Shown here: positions 6,598 through 12,289 of the stretch, piece by piece | Layout of the letters: each line of letters starts with the position of its first letter | Position numbering within the stretch: position 1 is the stretch's first letter | Origin: JBFGFG01 sp041627475 | Lineage (GTDB): Bacteria; Actinomycetota; Nitriliruptoria; Nitriliruptorales; Nitriliruptoraceae | NCBI GenBank assembly: GCA_041627475.1 | Contig: JBFKQZ010000073.1 | Span: 1-12,289, forward strand | Length of the DNA stretch: 12,289 nucleotides | Direction of reading: 5' to 3' | Translations under genes and position numbers: made by a program | The notes under the pieces: generated by a model | Seen by the model: the letters and a program-made list of their open reading frames with translations, nothing else | What the model was told of the DNA's origin: nothing | Databases searched by the model: none

Positions 6598-7668
6598 ATG
6601 GCCACCGGCCGCGACGAGGTCCGCCGTCTCGCCGCCTCGATGGCGGGTCGGCGGACCAACCTCGCCATCCTCGTGCTGCTCGCGGCCGCCTGGCTGACGG
6701 GCGCGCTCAACTTCGCGCTGGGCACGGGGTGGGTGGCGTGGCCGACCGTCGGCCACGGCGTCGTGACGCTGGGGCTGGTCGTGGTGGCCGGGTGGAAGTG
6801 GGCCATCGTCCGCCGCGGCCTCGACCGCCGCCCCGCGACCCGGACCTGGCCCTCGGTCCTCCTCGGCGCACTCGTGGTCGTCGCGATCGCGACCGGGCTG
6901 CTGCACGCCACGGGCCTCGTGCTCCGGTACGGCCCCCTCGGCAGCATGCAGGTCCACGTCGGGGCCGCCCTCCTCGCGCTGCCGTTCGCGCTCTGGCACG
7001 TCGTGGCCGACCACGACACGCTGCCCGGGCGTCGGGACCTCGGACGACGCAACCTCCTGCGTGCCGGGCTGCTGCTCGGGTCCGCCGGGGCGCTGTGGGC
7101 CACCACCGAGGCGGTCGTCCACGCCGCAGGCCTGCCCGGGGCGCGACGACGAGCCAGCGGCTCGTACGAACAGGGCAGCCACGACCCGGCGGCGATGCCG
7201 TCGATCATCTGGCTGTTCGACCCCCGACTCGAGCTCGATCCCGCCGCGTGGCGGCTGGCCGTTCCCGGCCCGTCCGGACCACGCACGCTCGGCCTGGCCG
7301 ACCTGCAGGACCGCACCGGCGGCACGCCGGACCGCGTCACGGCGACGCTCGACTGCACCAGCGGGTGGTGGGCGGAGCAGGACTGGCACGGCGTCCGCCT
7401 GGACCGGCTGGTGACCGACGTCCCCACCGGCGCGCGGAGCGTGCTCGTGCGCTCGGCCACCGGCTACGGCCGCCGGTTCCCGCTGGGTGACCTGCCGCAC
7501 CTGCTGCTGGCGACGGGCTACGCGGGCCGGCCGCTCGCTGCCCGCCACGGTGCGCCGGCCCGACTGGTCGCTCCCGGGCGCCGTGGCTTCTGGTGGGTCA
7601 AGTGGGTCACGTCGATCGAGGTCGACGACGTGCCGTGGTGGCGCCAGTCGCCCTACCCGACGCAGTGA
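6598..7668 (+). CDS. Polytopic membrane protein with sulfite oxidase-type molybdopterin-binding domain
   Basis: A 356-residue protein with two parts. Residues about 20-137 form four predicted membrane helices (about 21-41, 49-71, 85-109, 115-137) with histidines His53, His103, His120 and His134 that could bind b-type haem, as in cytochrome b561 or YedZ-like domains. Next comes RRDLGRRNLLRAG (145-157), a twin-arginine-like motif, directly before a fifth hydrophobic segment (about 155-170). The C-terminal part, about 195-356, resembles the sulfite oxidase molybdopterin domain: Cys253 in TLDCTSGWW is the likely molybdenum ligand, and WVKWVTSIEVDD is typical near the end. I infer an extracytoplasmic oxidoreductase domain delivered by Tat after Sec inserts the first helices, as known for actinobacterial Rieske proteins and the S. 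coelicolor molybdoprotein Sco3746. The substrate is unknown. ATG6598 follows a GGGGAGG. The stop is 1 base from the convergent small gene. Confidence 0.9.
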   Translation: MATGRDEVRRLAASMAGRRTNLAILVLLAAAWLTGALNFALGTGWVAWPTVGHGVVTLGLVVVAGWKWAIVRRGLDRRPATRTWPSVLLGALVVVAIATGLLHATGLVLRYGPLGSMQVHVGAALLALPFALWHVVADHDTLPGRRDLGRRNLLRAGLLLGSAGALWATTEAVVHAAGLPGARRRASGSYEQGSHDPAAMPSIIWLFDPRLELDPAAWRLAVPGPSGPRTLGLADLQDRTGGTPDRVTATLDCTSGWWAEQDWHGVRLDRLVTDVPTGARSVLVRSATGYGRRFPLGDLPHLLLATGYAGRPLAARHGAPARLVAPGRRGFWWVKWVTSIEVDDVPWWRQSPYPTQ

Positions 7669-7669
7669 C

Positions 7670-7921
7670 TCAGGGGTCGAGCCGGCGGGCGTCGTCGCGG
7701 TCGAGCGCAGTGAGGACCTCGGCCGCCCGTGCGGCGTCCTCGACGGCCACCAGGACGCGGTGTCCCTCGACCCACTCGACCGAGGGGTAGACGCCGGCGT
7801 ACGCCTCGGTCCAGGCGTGCAGCCCGTGGGCCTGGAGCATGGTCGTCACCAGGTCGGCAGCCGCCGCGGTGGAAGCGACGGCCACGGGCGCGGTGCGCTG
7901 GAGCTCGACCTGTTCGTGCAT
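7670..7921 (-). CDS. Small DUF2007-like protein
   Basis: An 83-residue soluble protein. The pattern (LQRTAPVAVASTAAAADLVTTMLQAHGLHAWTEA, then a loop, then HRVLVAVEDAARAAEVL) is a beta-alpha-beta/beta-alpha fold like DUF2007, annotated as a putative PII-like signalling domain; function is not established. The family usually has this size. ATG7921 is chosen because longer in-frame versions start inside the divergent gene. There is no ribosome site, but a TACGAT box ends 6 bases ahead, so the message is probably leaderless. The stop codon is 1 base from the stop of the convergent molybdoprotein gene. The gap to the divergent S51-type gene is 62 bases. Confidence 0.8.
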   Translation of the reverse strand: MHEQVELQRTAPVAVASTAAAADLVTTMLQAHGLHAWTEAYAGVYPSVEWVEGHRVLVAVEDAARAAEVLTALDRDDARRLDP

Positions 7922-7927
7922 GGGTGG

Positions 7928-7933
7928 ATCGTA
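7928..7933 (-). promoter_or_regulatory. Probable -10 box (TACGAT) for the DUF2007-like gene, leaderless
   Basis: Read on the minus strand, TACGAT is followed by six bases and then ATG7921. That spacing puts the transcription start on or next to the ATG, which agrees with the absence of a ribosome site. The -35 region is unremarkable. Confidence 0.42.
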
Positions 7934-7950
7934 GGTCCGGGCGCCGCCCG

Positions 7951-7956
7951 TAGGCT
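7951..7956 (+). promoter_or_regulatory. Possible -10 box (TAGGCT) for the S51-type operon
   Basis: TAGGCT fits TANNNT and lies 27 bases before GTG7984, which leaves a short leader containing AGAGGA at 7972-7977, six bases before the start. It overlaps the presumed upstream region of the divergent DUF2007-like gene. Confidence 0.33.
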
Positions 7957-7983
7957 CCGGACGACCGACGTAGAGGACGCGCC

Positions 7984-8652
7984 GTGGCCGGGACGATCTG
8001 CCTCCAGGGAGGTCGCGAGTTCGGCAGCGGCTGCCGCGACCTCGACCTCGAGGTGCTCCGGCGGACCCCGCTCGGCCCGATCGTGGTCCTCGCCGGCGCC
8101 GCCCGCCCGGGCAAGGACTACGCCACGGCCAGCCGCAACGCCGCGCGCTACTACGGCAACCTCGGCGGCGACCCGGCGGTGCCGGCGCCGGACCCGCGCG
8201 AGGACCTGGAGGGCTGCCTCGAGACGGTCGCACAGGCGACTCTGGTCGTGCTCCCGGGCGGCTCGCCGACCGAGCTGCTGCGCGTGCTGACCGAGCTCGG
8301 TGACGGGCGCGTCGGGGCACTGCTGCGCGAACGGCACGAGGCCGGCGCGACGATCAGCGGTGCCTCCGCGGGGGCCATGGTGCTGTGCGCGACGACCTGG
8401 CTCGCCGACACCGACCGCTCGCTCGTGGACGGGCTCGGACTGGTCCCCGGCCTGGCCCTGCCCCACCACGAACCGGGACGCGAGGGCCGCGCCGGCACGC
8501 CACCGGAGCTGCCGCTGTGGGGGCTGCCCGAGTGCGGCGGTGTGCTGGTGGACGACGACGGCGTCGTGGCCGCCGGCGCGGGGACGCCCGTCCTCGTGCT
8601 CGGCGGCGAGCCCGTGGAGCTCTCGCGCACCGAGCCCCGCCCCCTCCCGTGA
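7984..8652 (+). CDS. Peptidase S51-type protein (dipeptidase E/cyanophycinase-like)
   Basis: A 222-residue protein with a class I glutamine amidotransferase-like fold in which a serine replaces the cysteine nucleophile. LVVLPGGSPTELL (about 87-99) is the oxyanion/backbone loop of the S51 family, and GASAGAMVL (126-134) is the nucleophile elbow with Ser128. His161 or His162 in LALPHHEPG is the probable general base, and Asp144 is placed like the acidic residue of the PepE triad. Dipeptidase E cleaves Asp-X dipeptides and cyanophycinase cleaves cyanophycin; neither specificity can be assigned, and no cyanophycin synthetase is in view. There is no signal peptide, so it is predicted cytosolic. 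GTG7984 has AGAGGA at 6 bases. Its stop overlaps the next start as GTGA. Confidence 0.87.
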   Translation: MAGTICLQGGREFGSGCRDLDLEVLRRTPLGPIVVLAGAARPGKDYATASRNAARYYGNLGGDPAVPAPDPREDLEGCLETVAQATLVVLPGGSPTELLRVLTELGDGRVGALLRERHEAGATISGASAGAMVLCATTWLADTDRSLVDGLGLVPGLALPHHEPGREGRAGTPPELPLWGLPECGGVLVDDDGVVAAGAGTPVLVLGGEPVELSRTEPRPLP

Positions 8653-8981
8653 CCCTGCGCCGCGTCGCCGCCACCGCCTGCCTGCTCGTGGCGCTCGCCC
8701 TCGTCGCCGTGGCGGCCCTCACGCCGCTCCGCGCAGCGGACGTCGCCGCACTCGACGCCGAGGCGCAGCAGCTCGGTGCCGACTGGGCCGCGGCCACCGA
8801 CGACCCCGACGAGGCGGCGCGCCTGCTGCGCGAGAGCAACGCCGCCTATGCCGCAGCACGAGACCTCGAGCCGCCGGTCGGCCCACTCCGGGCTCTCGGC
8901 CTGGGCCTGCTCGCACTGGCTGGTGGCGTCGCCCTCTGGCCGCCGCGCGACGACCGGGACGACGCGCAGCACGAGCGCTGA
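8649..8981 (+). CDS. Two-helix membrane protein, unknown function
   Basis: A 110-residue protein that begins with GTG8649, overlapping the stop of the S51-type gene by GTGA; it has no separate ribosome site, so translation is probably coupled. The first hydrophobic segment is about residues 5-24 and the second about 80-97, followed by a charged tail (RDDRDDAQHER). Between them lies an Ala/Asp/Glu-rich helix (about 29-72), predicted to sit outside the membrane. I do not recognise a family. Coupling to a predicted cytosolic hydrolase is the only functional hint. An alternative is a longer frame start upstream, but that would overlap the S51 gene deeply and is unlikely. Confidence 0.65.
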   Translation: MTLRRVAATACLLVALALVAVAALTPLRAADVAALDAEAQQLGADWAAATDDPDEAARLLRESNAAYAAARDLEPPVGPLRALGLGLLALAGGVALWPPRDDRDDAQHER

Positions 8982-9011
8982 ACGCGCGTCGGAGCAGACG
9001 CGACGACCGAG

Positions 9012-9029
9012 TGCTTGCAAGTGCAAGCA
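9012..9029. promoter_or_regulatory. Perfect inverted repeat, putative repressor operator
   Basis: TGCTTGCA-AG-TGCAAGCA is a perfect 8+8 base palindrome with a 2-base centre. It is strikingly AT-rich compared with its surroundings and lies 64 bases ahead of the acyl-CoA reductase start. It overlaps a possible -35 (TTGCAA, 9015-9020), 17 bases from CATGCT (9038-9043). The size and symmetry suit a dimeric TetR- or GntR-type regulator; which one is unknown, and no regulator gene is in the window. Confidence 0.6.
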
Positions 9030-9043
9030 GGGGTCGCCATGCT
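9015..9043 (+). promoter_or_regulatory. Possible promoter of the acyl-CoA reductase gene, overlapped by the operator
   Basis: TTGCAA at 9015-9020 and CATGCT at 9038-9043 are separated by 17 bases. Both match the consensus only partly, so the call is weak on its own, but it is supported by position and by overlap with the palindrome. It would give a leader of about 45 bases. Confidence 0.3.
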
Positions 9044-9093
9044 ACGTGTCGAATCGACGTGGTCGACGTCCCAAACGGGAGAGGGATCCCAGC

Positions 9094-11166
9094 GTGAACT
9101 ACCTGGTCACCGGCGCAACCGGCTTCATCGGCGGTCGGCTCGTGGAGAAGCTCCTGAAGGAGCACACGGGCACCATCCACTGCCTCGTCAGGTCCAAGAG
9201 CCTGGGGCGCCTCGAGCTGCGCATCGAGGAGTGGGGCGAGGACGCCGCGGCGCGGGTCGTCCCGGTCGTCGGCGACCTCGGCGAGCCGATGCTGGGGCTG
9301 TCCGACGCCCAGCTCGAAGAGCTCGACCAGGCCGACATCGGCGCGGTGATCCACCTCGCGGCGATCTACGACATCACCGCCGACGCGAACCTGCAGCAGC
9401 GGGCCAACGTCGACGGCACCCGGAACGTGGTCGCGGTCGCGAACCGTCTCGGGGCTCCGCTGCACCACACCTCCTCGATCGCGGCGGGTGGCCTCTACCG
9501 CGGCCGCTGGACCGAGGACATGCCGCTGGCCGCGGCCAAGGACGGGCTGGACGACCCGTACTTCGCGACCAAGCACGAGGCCGAGAAGTGCGTGCGCACC
9601 GAGGCCAAGGTGCCGTGGCGCGTCTACCGCCCCTCGATCGTCGTCGGTGACTCGCGCACGGGCGAGATCGACAAGGTCGACGGTCCCTACTACTTCTTCC
9701 GCCTGATGAAGCTGCTCGGCGACCGCCTCCCGGCGTGGCTCCCGCTCATCTCGCCCGAGGGCGGCACGATCAACATCGTCCCGGTCGACTACGTCGTCGC
9801 CGCGATGTGCCACATCATCCACCTCGAGGGTGGGCAGTGGGACGAGCGGGTCTACCACCTGGTCGACCAGTCGCCGCAGACCGTCGGGCAGCTGCTGGAC
9901 ATGGTCGCCGGCGCTGCGGACGGCCCGCGCTTCCCGATGCGCGTCGACGTCGGGCTGCTCGACCTCGTCCCCGAGGCCGTCAAGACCCTCGTCGGCAGCG
10001 TGACGCCGGCCACGCAGACGCTCGACTTCATCCTGCGCCAGGTCGGCATCCCGGCCGAGACGTTGAAGTTCCTCGACTGGCCCACGACCTACTCCGACGA
10101 CAACACGCGTGCGGCGCTCGACGGCACGGGCATCTCCTGCCCGCCGCTGGAGACCTACATCGACCGCCTCTACTACTACTGGCTGCGTGAGCTGTCCGGC
10201 TTCAAGTCCGCGGGCGGTGGCCTCAAGGGCGCCGTCGCCGGTCGCAAGGTGATGATCACCGGCGCCTCGGACGGCATCGGCAAGGAGGTCGCCCTGAAGG
10301 TCGGTGCGGCCGGCGGCCACGTCCTGCTCGTCAGCCGCACCCGCTCGAAGCTCGAGGAGGTCCAGCGCGAGATCGAGGAGGCGGGCGGCATCGCGTTCGT
10401 CCACCCCTGCGACCTGTCCGAGGACGAGGACATCATCCGCCTCGCCAAGGAGGTCCTGGCGGAGCACGGCCACGTCGACATCCTGGTCAACAACGCCGGC
10501 CGCTCGATCCGTCGCTCGGTGAAGCTGTCGCTCGACCGCTTCCACGACTTCGAGCGCACGATGCAGCTGAACTACTTCGGCGCGGTCCGGCTGACCCTGG
10601 AGCTGCTGCCGTCGATGATGGAGCGCAAGGACGGCCACATCATCAACATCAGCTCGATCGGTGTGCAGACCAACATGCCGCGCTTCAGCGCCTACGTCGC
10701 CTCCAAGGCCGCGCTGGACGCCTTCGGTCGCTGCATCAGCTCCGAGCTGTGGGACGACGGCATCGACATCACGTCGATCTACATGCCGCTGGTCCGCACG
10801 AAGATGATCGCCCCCACGAAGGTCTACAAGTACTTCCCGGCGCTGACGCCCGACGAGGCCGCTGACCGCATCACCGGCGCGATGATCGCGCGGCCGAAGA
10901 AGGTCGCGACCGTGCTGGGGACCACCGGGCAGCTGTCGTACGCGCTCGCGCCGAAGATGCTCGACGCCGTCATGCACCGCGGGTTCTCGCTGTTCCCCGA
11001 CTCCAAGGCCGCCAAGGGTGCGACCGACGAGTCGGCGGAGGACAAGGCGAAGCGCCGTCGCATCGAGGCCGCACGCGCGGCCGAGAGCGGGCAGGTCGAC
11101 GACGAGTCCAAGCCCACGCGCGACCGGCTGATCTACGCCTGGCTGCTCAAGGGCCTGCACTGGTGA
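9094..11166 (+). CDS. Two-domain SDR protein, fatty acyl-CoA reductase-like (AcrA1-type)
   Basis: A 690-residue fusion of two reductase domains. The N-terminal extended-SDR/NAD_binding_4 (thioester reductase) domain starts with VTGATGFIGGRLVEKLL (5-21), has HTSSIAAGG and Tyr156-x-x-x-Lys160 (YFATK), and runs to about residue 375. The C-terminal classical SDR domain starts at GRKVMITGASDGIGKEV (TGASDGIG at 389-396), followed by NNAG (466-469), INISSIG with Ser521, and Tyr534-x-x-x-Lys538 (YVASK), so both active sites look intact. A charged linker (about 635-675) precedes a hydrophobic, Trp-rich C-terminus. The arrangement matches mycobacterial AcrA1 (Rv3391)-type multifunctional acyl-CoA reductases, which make fatty aldehydes or alcohols for wax esters; I infer a similar role, without direct substrate evidence. 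GTG9094 follows a GGGAGAGGGA at 9077-9086. The gene is monocistronic, with an operator-like palindrome upstream. Confidence 0.92.
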   Translation: MNYLVTGATGFIGGRLVEKLLKEHTGTIHCLVRSKSLGRLELRIEEWGEDAAARVVPVVGDLGEPMLGLSDAQLEELDQADIGAVIHLAAIYDITADANLQQRANVDGTRNVVAVANRLGAPLHHTSSIAAGGLYRGRWTEDMPLAAAKDGLDDPYFATKHEAEKCVRTEAKVPWRVYRPSIVVGDSRTGEIDKVDGPYYFFRLMKLLGDRLPAWLPLISPEGGTINIVPVDYVVAAMCHIIHLEGGQWDERVYHLVDQSPQTVGQLLDMVAGAADGPRFPMRVDVGLLDLVPEAVKTLVGSVTPATQTLDFILRQVGIPAETLKFLDWPTTYSDDNTRAALDGTGISCPPLETYIDRLYYYWLRELSGFKSAGGGLKGAVAGRKVMITGASDGIGKEVALKVGAAGGHVLLVSRTRSKLEEVQREIEEAGGIAFVHPCDLSEDEDIIRLAKEVLAEHGHVDILVNNAGRSIRRSVKLSLDRFHDFERTMQLNYFGAVRLTLELLPSMMERKDGHIINISSIGVQTNMPRFSAYVASKAALDAFGRCISSELWDDGIDITSIYMPLVRTKMIAPTKVYKYFPALTPDEAADRITGAMIARPKKVATVLGTTGQLSYALAPKMLDAVMHRGFSLFPDSKAAKGATDESAEDKAKRRRIEAARAAESGQVDDESKPTRDRLIYAWLLKGLHW

Positions 11167-11167
11167 G

Positions 11168-11183
11168 CCGCCCGCCGGGGCGG
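11168..11183 (+). terminator. Candidate terminator hairpin after the acyl-CoA reductase gene
   Basis: CCGCCC-GCCG-GGGCGG forms a 6-base perfect GC stem starting two bases after the stop. A second small hairpin (CCCGG-CCA-CCGGG with extra pairing options) follows at 11190-11202. There is no T-run, which is common in high-G+C bacteria, so termination is plausible but unproven. Confidence 0.42.
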
Positions 11184-11258
11184 TGACGTCCCGGCCACCG
11201 GGCAACCACCCGCCGGGACTAGCCCCGGTCAACCCGGCACATGGCTCAGAGTGCCCAT

Positions 11259-11293
11259 CTCAGGGTGGTGGGTTCGCCACTTAGGGTGGCGGG
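11259..11293. repeat. Pair of 14-base direct repeats 21 bases apart
   Basis: CTCAGGGTGGTGGG (11259-11272) and CTTAGGGTGGCGGG (11280-11293) match at 12 of 14 positions and are offset by 21 bases, two helical turns. The second copy contains the TAGGGT -10 box and ends on the base before ATG11294. A tandem regulator site or simple duplication would explain it. Confidence 0.5.
11282..11287 (+). promoter_or_regulatory. Probable -10 box (TAGGGT), leaderless start of the protease gene
   Basis: TAGGGT is followed by six bases and then ATG11294. This places the transcription start at the start codon, and no ribosome site is needed or seen apart from the G-rich GGCGGG. No clear -35 is present. Confidence 0.42.
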
Positions 11294-12289
11294 ATGCCAC
11301 GTGCCGCTGGTCCTGCCCACCCGCTGCACCTCGTCGAGCGACGAGGTGGTGGCTGGCGGCGTGTCGTGGGCGGCGTGCACCTCACCCTGCGCGGGTCTGC
11401 CGTCCCGATGCTGGTCCTCGTCGGCTGGATCACCGACGGTTCCCCCGTCCGCGCCCCGCTGTGGGTCACCGCCGGACTGGTCGCCCTCGCGGCGCACGAG
11501 CTCGCCCACGCGCGGGTGGCGCGTCGCGGTGGGGCCACCCCTCTGGTCGAGCTCTCCTGGCGCGGCGGGCTGACCCGCTGGTTCCCGCCAGGGCAGCTGT
11601 CGCGGTCCACCGAGGCCCGTGCGCTGCTCGCCGGGCCTCTCGCCGGTCTGCTCGTCGCCTTCGCCGCCGACACCGCCGCCAGCGCCGTGACCGGCACCCA
11701 CTGGGCCGCCGACCTGTCCGCGCAGTGGCTCGCGATCCTGGCCGGCCTGTCGGTCGTGCTGGCCGTGCTCGACCTGCTGCCCGTCTTCCCGCGTGACGGG
11801 TCCCGACTGGTGCTCCTGCTCCTGGGCGGACCGACGGTGGCGAACGTCGTACGGGCCGGTGCCGTCGGCTCCGTCGCAGCGTCCGTGGCCACGGCAGTCC
11901 TGCTCGCCGTGACCCCCTGGCCGCTGCTCGCCCTGGTGCCCGGCCTGTTCGTGCTGACGAACACCTGGCTGGCCGTGCACGGTGACCGGGCCATCGGCCC
12001 GCCGAGCCCGGAGGCCATCGCCCGACGCGACTGGCGCGCAGTTCGTCGGCGGGTCGTTGCCGGGTGCGAGACCCCGACCGGGGCTGCCGCGGCCCAGCAG
12101 GCCGCGCTGACCGCGGGCGACAACGCGGCGGCCGCCGACATCGGTGACGCCGCACTCTCGCACGGCTGGCGGAGCACCAGCTTTGCGACCCGCACCGCCG
12201 TCGCGCGGCTCCTGCTCGAGGAGGACGACCGCGCGATGGCGCTCGTGCACCAGGCGGTCGCGCTCGGCGCCGACCCCGACGAGCTGGCA
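11294..12289 (+). CDS. M50-type (site-2 protease-like) membrane metalloprotease, 3' partial
   Basis: The frame stays open from ATG11294 to the right edge (332 codons, no stop), so the gene is truncated by the window. The protein has HELAH (68-72) inside a hydrophobic helix, and LDLLPVFPRDGSR (159-171) in a later one. His68, His72 and Asp168 are the expected zinc ligands, and Glu69 the catalytic residue of an M50/site-2 protease, which cuts substrates within or near the membrane. Several further hydrophobic segments run to about residue 225. From about 240 the sequence becomes soluble and Ala-rich, with helical pairs (QQAALTAGDNAAAADIGDAAL..., RLLLEEDDRAMALVHQAVALGADP) that look TPR-like. A long minus-strand frame overlaps this region but looks like a shadow. 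The start is supported by the TAGGGT box 6 bases ahead. Confidence 0.85.
   Translation, partial: MPRAAGPAHPLHLVERRGGGWRRVVGGVHLTLRGSAVPMLVLVGWITDGSPVRAPLWVTAGLVALAAHELAHARVARRGGATPLVELSWRGGLTRWFPPGQLSRSTEARALLAGPLAGLLVAFAADTAASAVTGTHWAADLSAQWLAILAGLSVVLAVLDLLPVFPRDGSRLVLLLLGGPTVANVVRAGAVGSVAASVATAVLLAVTPWPLLALVPGLFVLTNTWLAVHGDRAIGPPSPEAIARRDWRAVRRRVVAGCETPTGAAAAQQAALTAGDNAAAADIGDAALSHGWRSTSFATRTAVARLLLEEDDRAMALVHQAVALGADPDELA

Noticed and set aside
6510..7460. N-terminal extension of dusB reaching 7460 in the same open frame
   Set aside because: It lies across the divergent molybdoprotein gene. GTG6509 has a good ribosome site and places the barrel motif at the right distance from the N-terminus.
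5040..7490. Plus-strand open frame of 816 codons opposite dusB
   Set aside because: It crosses the dusB region and the divergent molybdoprotein gene, shows no domain and has shadow-like composition rich in Arg, Pro and Val.
8982..9093. Small RNA or riboswitch in the gap before the acyl-CoA reductase gene
   Set aside because: The gap is only 112 bases and its one strong symmetry is an 18-base palindrome with a 2-base centre, better read as a DNA operator than as a folded RNA.
8719..11232. Minus-strand open frame of 837 codons opposite the acyl-CoA reductase gene
   Set aside because: The plus-strand frame has intact SDR motifs in both domains. The minus frame is a Val/Asp/Arg/Gly-rich shadow typical of GC-rich codon bias, without recognisable domains.
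11246..12250. Minus-strand open frame of 334 codons opposite the M50-type gene
   Set aside because: The plus-strand frame carries HELAH and the PxxPxDG motif plus membrane helices; the minus frame is low-complexity Gly/Arg/Gln sequence with no domain.
1..12289. Defence system, biosynthetic cluster, mobile island or CRISPR array
   Set aside because: No nuclease, transposase, integrase, toxin, repeat array or large synthase is present, and composition looks even across the window.

Overview
The window is chromosomal DNA of a high-G+C actinomycete. By eye it is well over two-thirds G+C, with GC-rich third codon positions, many GTG starts, TANNNT-type -10 boxes, several leaderless-looking starts and mycobacterium/nocardioform-type gene families. 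Nocardioidaceae or a relative is my guess; nothing in the sequence fixes the genus. I see no mobile element, CRISPR array, rRNA, tRNA, phage gene or origin. The segment reads as densely packed housekeeping and metabolic genes.

Layout. (1) 128-1441 (+): HI0933-family flavoprotein, convergent with and overlapping a minus-strand pair, 2573-1429, made of a MaoC-type hydratase translationally coupled (ATGA) to a DUF1176-like lipoprotein. (2) Diverging from that pair, 2687-4212 (+): a DUF4864-like lipoprotein, then an ornithine cyclodeaminase/mu-crystallin family reductase. (3) A minus-strand run, 6509-4219: tRNA-dihydrouridine synthase, a small membrane protein and a SIR2 deacylase, the last two overlapping. 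(4) 6598-7668 (+), divergent from dus: a polytopic membrane protein carrying a molybdopterin-binding domain, with an internal twin-arginine motif. It abuts a convergent 83-residue DUF2007-like protein (7921-7670). (5) 7984-8981 (+): a peptidase S51-type enzyme coupled (GTGA) to a two-helix membrane protein. (6) 9094-11166 (+): a 690-residue double-SDR protein of the fatty acyl-CoA reductase type, preceded by a perfect inverted repeat that looks like an operator. (7) 11294 to the right edge (+): an incomplete M50-type membrane metalloprotease with a TPR-like C-terminal part.

Most neighbours have no obvious shared pathway. The clearest local logic is lipid related (MaoC hydratase and acyl-CoA reductase), but these lie far apart. 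The items most worth a second look are the membrane molybdoprotein with its predicted dual Sec/Tat topology, the operator in front of the acyl-CoA reductase, the leaderless-looking promoters, and the protease gene whose start region has a two-turn-spaced direct repeat. I did not find convincing evidence of an undescribed multi-gene system.
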